Origin: Solanum dulcamara
Lineage: Eukaryota > Streptophyta > Magnoliopsida > Solanales > Solanaceae
NCBI RefSeq assembly: GCF_947179165.1
Contig: NC_077247.1
Span: 41,460,935 to 41,524,934, forward strand
Direction of reading: 5' to 3'
Length of the DNA stretch: 64,000 nucleotides
The notes beneath the pieces are model-generated. The model had not been told where the DNA came from. It saw only the letters and a program-made list of their open reading frames with translations, and made no database searches. Both the position numbers and the translations under genes were made by a program. This document shows, piece by piece, positions 1 through 21,261 of this stretch (its first letter is position 1; each line of letters starts with the position of its first letter).

Positions 1-16
1 GGACAATGCTTGCAAG

Positions 17-229
17 TTGGATCTGCCTGGCGAGTATCAAGTAAGTGCTACTTTCAATGTTGCTAACTTGTCCTTGTTTGATGTAGGGTCAAATTCGAGG
101 ACGAATTCTTTTCAAGAAGAGGGGGATGATAGCTCTATGGATAAGGATGATGCTATAGAAGTCCTAAGAAGACACTCATCAAAGTCTCAAGATAAGAAGT
201 TGCAAGCTAAGATTGTTGGACTTCAATGA
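17..229 (+). CDS. Ty3/gypsy polyprotein, C-terminal end (partial)
   Basis: The open frame runs in from the left edge and ends in a stop at 227-229. It has the typical tail of plant Ty3/gypsy gag-pol proteins: a hydrophobic stretch around YQVSATFNVANLSLFDVG followed by an acidic, serine-rich end. This tail normally follows the integrase and chromodomain-like region. Everything upstream lies outside the window, so the enzyme domains cannot be checked. The following AT-rich stretch looks like the 3' LTR of the same element. I am confident about the superfamily and unsure of the lineage. Confidence 0.7.
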   Translation: MDLPGEYQVSATFNVANLSLFDVGSNSRTNSFQEEGDDSSMDKDDAIEVLRRHSSKSQDKKLQAKIVGLQ

Positions 230-989
230 GAACTCAAGAAGATGCTTATCATGGACGAAAAGCCCAAGAACTGTGGTCAAGAATGGACTAACTACTACAC
301 ATATTCTATGGTTCAAGTCCAAGCCCAAATCAAAGAAGATTGGGGCCCACATGGGGCTGAATTTCTGCCAAAAAAAGGAGCTTAAAATCCTCACAAAAAA
401 AGGAGGAAACTTTTCCTTCTTGGAAACTTTTCCTTATTTCCTTAGGGAAGAATTTTTGGTATTATTTTTATATGTTTTCCTAGTTTAAAGTTTCCTATTA
501 GGTTTTATTTATTATTTCCATAAAAGTAGGTTCTATTCCCATTCTTTTTGGGATAGTTTTCCCCTATATATAGGGGTAGGATTTATTATTTTGAGCACAC
601 ATTATTATTATTAATTGAGAGTTTCTCTTCTTTACACCTTTGTGTTTGGCTACTTGGAATTTATCTTACAACCTTATAAGAACAATTCTTAGGAGGTAGG
701 ATTAATTCTTTAACTTGATATCTTTGGTTCTTATTCGTGAATTAAAGAAGGTAATTAGTCTTATACTAATTATTGTCTCTAGTTTCTTCGGAATAAGGGT
801 CTAGATCACTTTTGATCTAAGTTCTTTAATTGGTTGTATTAGTATCATAAATTAGCTTTAATTCGCTAATTTTTGAATACTAAGATCAATTAGGGTTCTT
901 AGCACATCTTTTTGAATTTGGGGATTTTCTTCTCCAATTTCTCATATCTTTCAATTCTTGTCTTTAATCTATTTATTTTCGCTTCCGCA
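230..989 (+). mobile_element. Ty3/gypsy 3' untranslated region and 3' LTR
   Basis: This non-coding stretch directly follows the gypsy gag-pol tail. It contains a promoter-like TATATA box at about 563-570 and a pyrimidine-rich downstream part, and it ends near 988-989 with CA after a CGCTTCCG stretch typical of such LTRs. I could not find the exact LTR start or its partner LTR, which would lie left of the window. A purine-rich stretch near 370-412 is a possible polypurine tract. Confidence 0.5.
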
Positions 990-1550
990 TTAGTTTCATG
1001 TTTATTCAGGTAACCCGATTCTTATCAAAATGGATCCATCCTATCTCATTCTACTAAATAACCACACTACATTATATGTCAATTCATCATTGGTTTTATT
1101 ATAATCATACATGTTAGAGCATATACTTGTCCCTTATTGGTCGTGTAAGCATCTTCAAAAGGATATATAATACCCTGGGTCACTCCATTAATAGTCTCAC
1201 GGTTTTGAGTTTGATGCTTAGATTTAGTTCATATGATCTCTAGTCTTGGCCAAAATAAAAGCAGCAGGTTAGAGTGTCTCTAGGAGAAACGAAATCGATT
1301 TGATCATGACAGGCGAATTCATGATTTGAACTGTATGGATTCGAGTTCGAAATTCTACCACAAACCATTTGGTTTACTGGGTTTAGAATCTATTCTTTGC
1401 ACTTCTTTGGTGAATTTTTCTTATACATATGGCCTGAGCTAATGCTATTAGATTAAGATGAACTTATAATTCTAACACTACACCAGTCGGACATGCCCAA
1501 ATCCTGTCTGGTTTATAACACATAGAAACTACAGAGGATTGATAAACGCT
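990..1550. other. Unassigned AT-rich DNA right of the gypsy LTR
   Basis: I see no convincing ORF, RNA gene or repeat here. It is probably old intergenic or intron sequence. Confidence 0.3.
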
Positions 1551-1551
1551 A

Positions 1552-1653
1552 CCTCTCTCTCTCTCTCTCTCTAATCTCTCTCCCTCTCTCTCTCTCTCTC
1601 TCCCTCCCTCCCTCCCTCCCTCCCTCTCTCTCTCTCTCTTGCTCTCTCTCTCT
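1552..1653. repeat. (CT)n / (CCCT)n microsatellite
   Basis: About 100 bp of nearly pure pyrimidine: CT dinucleotide runs on both sides of a TCCC tetranucleotide block at about 1602-1625. The apparent Arg/Glu-rich ORF on the minus strand is only this repeat translated. Confidence 0.9.
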
Positions 1654-2015
1654 GTGTGGCAAGAGGTGTGGAAAATAGGATGTAAGATGCTTAAATAGGC
1701 AAAAGAATATTCTACGAATTCTAGCTAGGTTGATAATGAGCAAAATAAATGTCTTTTAAGAGATTTAAGGACTAAAGTTTGGCGTTCATTTTGTTTGGCC
1801 TTCTCCATATTCTCCAGTAGATATGCTTTAAATAGATTACTTCTAAAATATTCCATACTGTGCCCCCCTCCAGGGCTGCCCAGATAGGACTAATAACAAC
1901 ATGAAGAAGTATTAGCGTTGACTCATTTTCTATGCTGCATAAGAATGATGGATGGACTCTGACACTAAACAAAGCAATCTGAGCTTCATCAACATTGATA
2001 AGCTTTCTAGCTTGT

Positions 2016-2165
2016 GCAGGCAGCTGGTGGAACTCCTCAAAAGTGCCAGATGCTTAGTGATCTTATACATGCATTTACCTCCACAATTTCTGTTCTTCTG
2101 AGAGATGATAAACTTGATCCTTGGGAAAGCTTTACTGGTCTGCAGAGATATTAATGTTGGGACAG
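2016..2165 (+). pseudogene. Possible orphan exon or gene fragment
   Basis: A plausible splice acceptor (TTGTGCAG) at about 2011-2018 is followed by an open frame that reads like ordinary protein (segments PQKCQMLSDLIHAF and DDKLDPWESFTG), then a stop near 2150. I do not recognise the family. It may be a relic exon or chance. Nothing similar is seen next to it. Confidence 0.2.
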
Positions 2166-2370
2166 GATACATTTAATACTTGAAAGGTTGCAGTATCATC
2201 CATAAGGCCATAATTTTGGAAGAGAATGTAAAAAGTTACTCCCTATTACTTGGGTTTTTGAGAGGACAGCCAGTAGACAGTTATTTGACACAAAGAATAT
2301 CTAAAATTTGATAGACCATGAAGAAATTCTTCCCTATTGTTTCTTACTCTTATTTATATTTTTTAAAATA

Positions 2371-2470
2371 GCCTCTCTACCTCCCAAGGTAAGGGTAAGG
2401 TTTGCGTACACTCTACACTCCTCAAACCCCACTTGTGGAATTACACTGGTATGTTGTTGTTGACTTGTTG
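2371..2470 (+). mobile_element. LINE/SINE 3'-tail fragment with (TTG)n end
   Basis: The fragment matches the 3' end of the RTE LINE at 22.3 kb when that is read on its own strand: a CTACCTCCCAAGGT box, then GCGTACACTCTAC, then a CCCCAC motif, ending in a short TTG run. Only the last 100 bp or so are present, as expected for a 5'-truncated retrotransposon or a SINE sharing this tail. Confidence 0.6.
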
Positions 2471-4064
2471 TATATTATTCATTCTTGAAAGATGGAGCTA
2501 CCATTGGAGTACTGATAAAGAGTACATCAAAGAGGCTGAAAAAGTGGGGGGCTTACAGGATTTCAACAACTCCGGCGAAAATTTTCTCAAACCAAAGCAG
2601 CAATTCCAATGCACGATTATGGCAATTTCTTTACATCATTCCCTAACCTAACAAGCTTCCTTGACAGCCACTAACTTGACGCATCAACATGTTTGGACAA
2701 GATCAATTAAGACATTTAACAAAGTTCAACAACCCTTGGATGATATCCCAATTTTTCTGAAATTTTGATCTATAACTACATATCTAGTAACGCACATAAA
2801 GCTCAAACGAGCGTATTGCTCTTATGATAAATTCATTTATTATAATTGACAAGCATTGTCAAATGCTTATGTTCCCCTTCCACGTTAACCATCCATTAAC
2901 TGATGCTGTTATAATGCCTGGAGTAGCTAAAGACAGGAATAGTAAAAAAAAAAAAAAAAAAGAAGAAGAAGAAGACAAAGAGCTAATGATGATACAGACA
3001 GATGTTCTGGCCTAAAAACAGAAAACAATATTATAGATGCAATGGTATGGAAAAAGAAGGGAATAATTTTTTATACATTCTTTTTGAAGTGAAGATAAAT
3101 ATTACAATTGATGTTCTCAGTTAATATTATTGCACTTGCAGAGTTTACCTATTACATGTTCAATTTAATGTAAGAAAAAGAAAATAAACATATCAATAGG
3201 TTGAAATAGTTAAAACAATGACAGGGGAGGTCGTGACTAATTCAATGACAAAGAATTCAAATATTTAGTATCATGGATACCTAAAAGTCACATGCAAACA
3301 TGAGATTTTCCAGAAGCTTAGATATAAGGGTATGCTGCTCACTACCTATATTATGCTAGTATCCTGTTGCAACATGGAAATTCATGCAGTTCTTACAACC
3401 TCTGTTGCTTGTACTCATTTGCAAGTACGAATGTGGTCCAGTTGCACGGAAGTATTTGATATGGGTACGTGATTTTTTTTGATAATTTAGTGTATTTTGA
3501 AGAATTTGCACAAAGTATCCCCACACTATCACACTCGTAGCGCACGGGTATGTCAGGACAAATGAAGGATTCACGCAAACATAGCTTACAACTTGAATGA
3601 TTGTCATATTCATCGAATTATGTGAGTTGATAAATCACAATTCAATTGTAGTACACCTATTTATTTTCCAAACCCATTAGAAGGTTTTCCTAGAAGCTTC
3701 AGAGTTTTGTGTCATTGTGGGGTAAGAAAATCCAACAGCCTGCCTTTTTCTAAGTTCTTTAGCATTCGCTTGTCTGAATTTGCGATGTACTATATTGAAT
3801 AATGATCAAATGAACATTTTGTACATTCTTTTCCAAGTATATACAATTTGTCCATATATATTCACGTGATCGCGTCAAGTATTAGTGGTCACAAAATTTG
3901 TATTTCAAACTAAACAGACTCTCTTTCAAGCAAAACTGTACTTCTGATGCTACAGAGTGAACTTTCCCCCATGCTTTTTAATTTAATTCCTATCAGCCCC
4001 TGCACAAGATTCTTACTAACATGTTCTCAATGATCATAAGCCACAATTGTTTGGTGATTTCAGT
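2471..4064. other. Intergenic or long-intron DNA, no gene seen
   Basis: I scanned this stretch for the missing last exon of the PP2A B' gene to its right, looking for codons of the conserved WNNDH motif on the minus strand, and found none. It holds an A-rich run at 2944-2975. The other ORFs look like noise. Confidence 0.35.
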
Positions 4065-4142
4065 AACTTTTAGCTTATTACAAACCTATGTATGAGGTAG
4101 CTAAACTTTTAGCTTATTACAAACCTATGTATGAGGTAGCTA
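4065..4142. repeat. 39-bp tandem duplication
   Basis: Two perfect copies of a 39-bp unit beginning AACTTTTAGCTTATTAC lie at 4065-4103 and 4104-4142. They sit about 100 bp downstream of the last visible PP2A B' exon, in its putative intron or 3' region. Identity of the copies suggests a recent slippage duplication. Confidence 0.9.
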
Positions 4143-4241
4143 AATCTACCAAGCATAGCATGAGTCTAGTGACCCATGAATTCTTTTAGGAACGAACAAA
4201 CAACAGAAAAAAAAATGCATCAAATCAACCAAAAAACCAAC

Positions 4242-5459
4242 CTGAAAGTGTGAGCTGCTCAAGCAACGATTGATCCGACGAAACAAGGGAACCATACAGC
4301 GCTGAAACTCTGGAGGCTGAGTTGCTTCTAAGACCTCTTCCAGCTCACCTATGAACATTACCTCCTTTGAACTGTTTGTGATAGGCCAATATTTCAACAA
4401 ACCTCTTATGACAGTATCAGCAAGCTTGCAGTCCTTTTCCACAAATTGTGTTATGCAGTAAGATAACTGCTGATGATACATTTGTACGCACTTTGGTTTA
4501 TGAAGTGGAATAAGAGCTCGAACAAGGAACAATTTGTGTTCTTCCTTTAGTGGTAGAGCAAATCCATTGATTATACTGCCCAAAATTTCTAAAAGTTCTG
4601 CTATTCCATTGTGTTTCTCAGTTTCAAAAATAAACCGATAAAATATATTGTTGATTGATTTCCTAATGAATGGGCGGTGCACCATGAACTTTCCATATAT
4701 GCGGTGAAGTACAGTCTTCAAGTACTCTCTTTCTCTTGGATCTTCTGAATCAAAGAGATCTAATAACCTTAGGACAAATGAGTGATCAATGTATCTCTTA
4801 GCCAATTTTGCATCCGTCTCTGGTGATGCCACAAACCTGAGGAGGAACTCATACGCAATTTGCAAATGAGGCCATGCAGGGTCCATCAATGGTTCGTCTT
4901 CTTCCAAGTCAAAACCTTCCAAAACTTTGTTTTCGCGAGGCTGGGGAGTAGGAGGTCTGAATAAATTTACAGATACCATCTTGATTGCTTCTTGCATGAC
5001 TGTTTCTGTAAATTTCCCATTTGCAGAAGTAACATAATCAACTAGCTCCACCAATGTCTGACGCTTGATCTCTTTTTCTTTCAAGTTTTTAGTTGGGTCA
5101 GAAAAGTCAAACAAGATACAACACAAGTTCAGCTTTTTGATGAACAAGTTTTGCTTCTCAGCAGCTGGTACATCCCTCAAATTAGGCAATGCCTCATACG
5201 AGAAAACTGCTGCATGTCCATTCACCTTAGCATTTATAGCCTGTGGAAGTCTATCTCCATGATTCAGTCCTGGAGCTGAAGAACCAGTGATGCCTGAAAG
5301 CGATGGAGCATTCAAACTCCCTGGTCGAGAATTAGACAAGTCACTGCCTCTCGAACTATTTGAAGCATTTGACTGAAATGTAGAGGTTCCTCCATCACGA
5401 TTTTCTCCCGACTTGGACGGCTTCCGTGGGAGCCTATTGAGTATCTGCTTGATCATCAC
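4242..5459 (-). CDS. PP2A 57-kDa regulatory subunit B' (B56), N-terminal exon; C-terminus missing
   Basis: B' subunits bind the PP2A scaffold and catalytic subunits and direct the phosphatase to its substrates. The start at 5459 ([13 protein letters not shown]) is the usual plant B' N-terminus. A Ser/Asn-rich variable region is followed by the alpha-helical HEAT-like B56 core, with segments such as [35 protein letters not shown] and [20 protein letters not shown]. Coding sequence runs 406 codons to a CAG|GTTGGT donor at 4242/4241. Reading past the donor adds about 31 unrelated residues before a stop at 4146-4148. Plant B' proteins continue for roughly 90-100 residues in a further exon with the WNNDH segment. 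I found no such exon down to position 1. Either the intron exceeds 4.2 kb, probably because the gypsy element lies in it, or the gene is truncated. Confidence 0.85.
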
Positions 5460-6480
5460 TTGAAACTATACCTTCCTTCAAGTTGACCTAAACACTTTGC
5501 TGGTCAAAAAACTCAAAACTCAAGGCACATCGTCAATCAAAAAGGTCTAAAAGCTGCAGAAATCCAATTACTTAACCGATTGTAGTGACCCACAGGGATC
5601 ATGCACTCACAAAATTCTTATCTTCACCACCTTAAACCAACAGAAAAGCTTTATACAATCCACGGTTACGCCTGTATAGCCAAATGAATCTCCTCGTCAA
5701 TTGAAAACAAGATTACACCATAAAGGGATGTAAAATGAAGAAATCCCTAATATCTACTGAGTTAGTTGCTCATAATTTCTTTCTCATCTCTTGAGGAATA
5801 AACTTATCAACTCTTCTAACAAAAAACATCTATTTTTCTTCAGAATATCAAGGCACTACCATTAAAAACATAAAAAGATATGTTCTTTATGAACCCAAAT
5901 CCAGATGCAACAAATTAATAACCCATAAACAGATAAAGCATCAGAATTCAAATATCAAAGATAACAATTCTGAGCCATTTTATGTTCTTTTATACCAACA
6001 AAAGAGGAGAAATGTGCACCAACCTTCATTCTTTCATTTATTTGAGGTTCAAACAACTAATGGTGATGCATCAAGATCAAATAATGTTGAGATCTGGGCA
6101 TGATTTTTAGAAAGAAAAAAAAAACCAGATGAAATTCCTAACCAAGAATCACCTGTAAGAGTCCAAGAAAAGAACTTTAGCACAAAAAACTGGATGAAAC
6201 CAAAAAATAAAATAAAAACATTAAGAAATAATTTTGGTGGAGAAATTATGTGGTTTTAATGCTTACATTAAGTTGGTTTATGGAGGTGACAAGAAAATAA
6301 AGCTGGAGAGTGGGAAAAAAAGATTGAATTTTTGAGAGCTGGGTGAGAGATTTTCAAATCTGAAAACAACCCAAAACTAAGGGAAGACGGGAAAAGGGGA
6401 TGATGGATTTGATGAAACCAAGCTCTGGTTGTTGTTCCTCAGATGATGATGTGTTTGGGTAGCAAGAATTATTGTTCTCC
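5460..6480 (-). promoter_or_regulatory. 5' leader and promoter region of the PP2A B' gene
   Basis: There is no coding sequence in this stretch upstream of the B' start. Plant B' genes often have a 5'-UTR intron, and the sequence has suitable T-rich and A-rich blocks, but I cannot fix the splice sites. A pyrimidine-rich stretch on the plus strand at 6475-6660 lies just upstream of the likely transcription start. Confidence 0.3.
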
Positions 6481-6799
6481 CCATTTTCTCTTTCCATTTT
6501 GTCTCTCAACTTTCCTCTTCTTTATTTATTTTTTTCCTCCCTCTTTCTCCAACTTTCCTTTTTCTTTAGTTCTATTTGTTTTCCTTTTTATCTATTTGGC
6601 TCATTTCATATTATTTTTTTAATTCCATTCTTCCTCACATATTTCAACCTCAAAATCCACAGCTTAGTTTCTCCATAATAAATAAATAAATAATTCTCCA
6701 TAATCCAGTTTAGTACAAGTTGTTATTTGACCATTTTCAGTTTCATGGCGTGAGAAATAACATCAAATAATTTTGAAATTAAATTATAGTGTCATTTAA

Positions 6800-7620
6800 T
6801 TTGTCATTTGGTTGGTAAGATTGAGATAATTTATCTCGAGATTAATATTTAGTATCGAAATAAGTTATCCCTCCTCTTGGTGGTATAGTAATCCCGTGAT
6901 AAAATGAAGAAAATGACAAAAATATCCTTTTATATTTTTTTTATGTATCACTTTTCACATCCATGTATATTCACCTTATTTTTAATACCATATATAATAA
7001 CATTTACAATCTTCACTACTCCTTATTTTTATGATACTAATTCTTTATATTGTTTTATTAAAAAATTAGACTATACTAATATAATTTTTATTTATTAATT
7101 TATTTGACTAATTCTTATGCTTATTTATGTTTTGATTTCTTTACTACTAAATTACATATTTTATATTATATATTTTTTAGTCACTTGATAGCTTGTATTT
7201 TATATATCAACTAAAATGAAAACTTTAGTATTTTATAATTTAAATGTGATATGTGCTTAAATAAAATGATATAAATAATAAATCCTATTTTACTTTAATA
7301 AATTTAAGATGAAGGTTCTATTTTTAAACTAAATAAGATGAATGTTTTATTTTAAATACATATGGTACCATCGTGAGAATGCACACACAAAAATATTTAA
7401 ACTAAATAAAATAAAAATTATTTTTAAGAATGATTAACAAAAGCTTGCAAAAAAACTATAAAAAATTAAATAAAGTGAAGGGTATTTTTGTAAACAAACA
7501 ACTTGTTCTTAAAATTTATGCAATGCATATTATTTTAAATACAGCAAACCAAATAATCAATAAAAAATAATTTCAGCATAACTTATCACATCATAACTAA
7601 TCTTATTCAAATCAAACAAC
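6800..7620. mobile_element. Possible non-autonomous DNA transposon (Harbinger/hAT-like), AT-rich
   Basis: The right end (about 7560-7616) read on the minus strand begins GGGGTTGTTTGATTTGAATAAG and then AGTTATG motifs. This resembles the ends of the TTA-flanked MITE at 37727. The left end near 6800 (TCATTTGGTTGGTAAG) is a weak inverted partner. I see no clear target duplication and no transposase. Confidence 0.35.
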
Positions 7621-7814
7621 CCCTCAAAGTCTAAAGAAGGTTGGAGAATGTGAGGGTTAAAGATGGATTTTTAAAAGACCAAAACTATAGAATGGTTGTA
7701 AGCATGAAGCAAGGAACTCTTTACACACACGTGCCGCCCAAAAAATCTAGATAATTTAATATAAGAATGCAATATCAATAAGAGATCATTTATTTTTCCT
7801 ATTTTATAAAATAA

Positions 7815-9053
7815 AGAGATAAGTGTAAAAAACACACAGAATTTTATTTTTTTTAGTTTCATACCTAAACTATTGAGAGTGTGAGCTTTATACCTAAACT
7901 ATCACTTATTAGTTTGAGAAATACACCTCTTTTTTTTATTTCACTCTCATTATGGTGTGTGTACTATACTCTCTCTTTCATTTAAAAACAAAATTCTCAC
8001 ATCACACTCCACATTGACAAAATATTTCATCTTACCAAAAATTAAATAAATTATTAGAATTAGTTAAAATTAAAGATTAAAGTACTACTATCTCCCGCCC
8101 CAAAAAATATAAAATATTTTTCTTACCTCACTCCACCACTTTCTATCACCATAGCCCCACCCCCACCCCACCCCAAACCAAATTTTTTAGTTTTATTTTT
8201 ATTTATTAAATTTTTTTTATAAAATTTTTTAAAAAAATTCCTACTTCATCCCCCCTTCCCCCTCTTCAAATAATAATTTTGATATTTTTATTTTTTAAAA
8301 AAGAATTCTACACCACCCCGCCCCACCTAACTGTCTGCTTTTAATTTTTTCCTCGTTTTATGTTAGATATATACATATAATTTTATGAAAGTATTTTTTA
8401 CTTGCCTCAAGACTTTTCTTAAAATAAAATTTTTATTTCTGTTATATTCGGTACGCAAGTAGGAAAAAATATTTCCCTAAAAATATATGTACATGTCTAA
8501 CACAAAATGAGAAAAATGTTTTTAAAAAATATATTTATAAATTAAGTGCGGAGGGTAAGATGGGGTGGGTATAATTTTATTTTTTAAAAATAAAAATAAT
8601 AATATTTTTTAGGAAGGAGTGGGGGAGGGGGTGAAGTATGAATTTTTTTAAACAATGTTTTATAAAAGAAAATTAAAAAATAAAATGATGGGGATTGCGG
8701 GAGGGGGGAGGTGGTGGAGTGCGCGAGCAAGATATTTTAAATTTTATTTTTTAAAAAATAATTTTTTATATAAAAAAACAATTTCTTTTTTGTGAGGATA
8801 AAAATACTTTAGTCTTTAACTTTTAACTAATATTAATAGTTTATTTAATTTTTATCAAGGTGGCATATTTTATCCATATGGGATACCATGTGGCAAGATT
8901 TTTTTAAAAAATAGAGAGAATGTATTACACAGACCATTAAGGTGTGTTCTCAAACTAATAAGTGATAGTTTATGTATGAAACTTGCACTTTTAATAGTTT
9001 ATGTATGAAACTCAAAAAAAGGAATAGTTTAGACGTATTTTTGACACTCCCTT
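7815..9053. mobile_element. Long-inverted-repeat (foldback, Mutator-like) element, copy A
   Basis: The two ends are long imperfect inverted repeats. TTTCATACCTAAACTAT and CTATCACTTATTAGTTTGAGAA at 7858-7921 reappear inverted at about 8960-9030. The interior is AT-rich, with C-rich and G-rich blocks also in inverted positions (about 8090-8330 against 8540-8720). The outer end reads GTGTCAAAAATACG. The element at 60873-62010 has the same ends and interior layout, so this is one family. There is no transposase, so it is non-autonomous. No target duplication was found here. Confidence 0.7.
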
Positions 9054-10700
9054 ATTGTACTCCCCTCCCTTCACTCTTTCAACTATATAAAATGATGCAA
9101 ATTTTTAGTTAGTTCAATCTCAATTCTCAAATGTATATTCAATTTAACTCAATCTAAAAAGTTAATTCAAAAGATGAGAATTGTTTCTGATCAAGTAAAA
9201 AGTTCAAATTTCCTTATCATTGCTGATGTGAAACTCTTCACATATTGTACACACAAAATCGAGATAATTTAATATAAGAATGTAATATTGAAGAATTTCA
9301 TGACGAAACTTATTTTCCAAAGTTTGAAATTTTCATGATCAAACTCAAAACACCTCCTTAAAAAATCATTATGAGTTAAAAAATCTCACAAGAAAAAGAA
9401 AACGAGGCAACCCAAAGTCCAAATCCCTTGGTTGCTTGCCTTTTATGTTTTCCCTACTTAAAACGTTTGGAATTTAGTTAACTTAAAGCAACTTTGTCTC
9501 TTCAACACTTCTCTTCTTTCATTGGTCCAATATCTTTCTCACATCTCTATTTTAATCATTAAACATAATTCTGTTCTTTTCTTTTTGTATAATGGTCGTT
9601 TTGAATCTGAATTTTTAAAGTCAGAATCATCAAAACATTTTCATGATTTAAAAATTTTGAGAAAATTTGTGTCGTTGCTGCTTTTGACCCCACAAAAGTG
9701 AAAAGGATCCAACTGAGACTTGAATACAAAAATTTACAAATCTTCTCCCATAAATAAAAAATAAAAATTATAAAAAAGGCAATGATAATAAAGATCTTGT
9801 ATGAGGTGGAATTTGCCTGCATAGTCAAGTTATCCAACGGCAACATTACCTTCAGGATATGGCAAAACTATGGATCAGAAATAAGTCATTCAAGATAATT
9901 GGAATCCTCCCAATATTAAGATAACATATGAGCAGTCCATCTCTTTCCAATTGTAACACTCCAACTGTTCCTTAGCTCACGCTTGAAGATTTTCCTATTA
10001 CACTCCAATTAACTAGTGTACCAGCCAACTTATTCCTACCTCAACTATTCCACGAGTACCTACTACTATCCAGTACTAGATAAATATACCCTTCAATCCT
10101 GAGAAGGATGAGAAAGGATCATCGAGTATATTGTCTCAGGAATTCTCCGATAACACTCTAATTATTCCACAAGTATTTCTTCAAGTCTCTGTCAATGGCC
10201 AATGGGGCAGACAAACTTTTCATATGTTGTCTAGTAGAAAACCATATATCTATCAGCTAAAAACGAGACCTAATAAAGAGAAAAAGAAGAAAAAAAGACC
10301 TACTGAAGAGAAAAACAAAACTAGAATACTCAGCTACAGGGGAAAAAATTCATCAATGGAAGTTATTATCCCTGAACATTTTACATGAAGCACCGGCCAT
10401 CCTCACCGACCCTAGCTCTGTAAGTCGACAGATTAATGTCCAAACATACAACTAGAAAAAGTTAGACAAAAATTTGTTTTACATAAAAAGTAATAGGACA
10501 GATAAATTCAGTGGAAAGGACAAAGGTTTGAGCCAGGAAGAGAAACCTCATTAGATACTCTAAAAAGAATTACACGAAATTAGTGTGCAATTAACCAAGT
10601 AGCAAAGCAGGAAGGAGTCACAATAAACACTGTGGAACATGTAAATATTGACAACCACCGTGCAATGGAAGGTGTTTTAGAAGGGAAGGGAAGGGAAGGG
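9054..10700. other. Intergenic DNA, no gene seen
   Basis: AT-rich sequence with only short chance ORFs. A GGGAA tandem run lies at about 10681-10700. Confidence 0.3.
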
Positions 10701-11551
10701 AATTCATACATCACGGTAAAATCCTTTTAGCACACGGTTGCTTAGTATGAGAAATCGAAAGCTAAAAAAAGGACTATTACATGGATTCAAGTGCATCATG
10801 ATCAAGTTCAAAGAAGGGAGACGGTGACAGGAGAACCTAGAAAGATAATTACAGCAACAGCTGATACAAAAAAAAATTGTACTTATAGCTGTACTAATTA
10901 AGAGACATGGCAGTTGTTTCCAAGTACAAACACACCAAAGAATGTAGGATATAAGTTTAAATCCTGCATCAGAAAGCTGGAGTAGCATATACACAATGCA
11001 TAACCAGTAAGAACTAAGGGGTCTTAGAGCTGCACTATGGAGACTCAATTTTTTCCATCCATGCAGCAACTGAACAATTCCTTATTGTCTGGAACAAATA
11101 AAGGCATGATAGTTACTTATCTACAATAGATCTTACTATTCAACTGACAGTGTAATGAACATCGCAAAGCCTAACTGCCAACAGATGGAAATGTAGCTCA
11201 CAACAGTAATATAGCAATTTTTCCCTTCAGTGTGGAGAGTACATTACACATTTGGGGCAGCTCTGATGATCTCCTCCAGAAGAGCTTTATTCTTATGAAT
11301 CCAGATTGACATGGTGGGTGAACATTTGAAAATCACAGCAGTCTGTCAAGCTGATTTGAGAAATTTTGAGGTGTCATGTTCCCTATGCTCCTCGGAATAA
11401 GATGAAATGCCATAAACACGATACACATAAACGAATGAATAAAGAAAGATGTGAAAGTTAGGAGGTTATCCCAAGCCACTGAAAGATAGGAGGTACAAGG
11501 TTCTGAAGATCCGTTGTAGGCTGAGCAGCAAGGTTATTTGAAACTTTAATC
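10701..11551 (-). other. Region 3' of AUG6 (3' UTR and downstream)
   Basis: It follows the AUG6 stop codon on the minus strand. Composition is ordinary and no canonical AATAAA signal was evident close to the stop. The first part is probably 3' UTR, but its end cannot be fixed. Confidence 0.3.

Positions 11552-21261
<9,710 letters not shown>

Noticed and set aside
1549..1743. Arg/Glu-rich 64-codon ORF on the minus strand
   Set aside because: It is the CT microsatellite in translation.
10131..10388. 85-codon ORF on the plus strand
   Set aside because: Lys-rich, with no signal, domain or splice context; it lies in the AUG6 downstream region.
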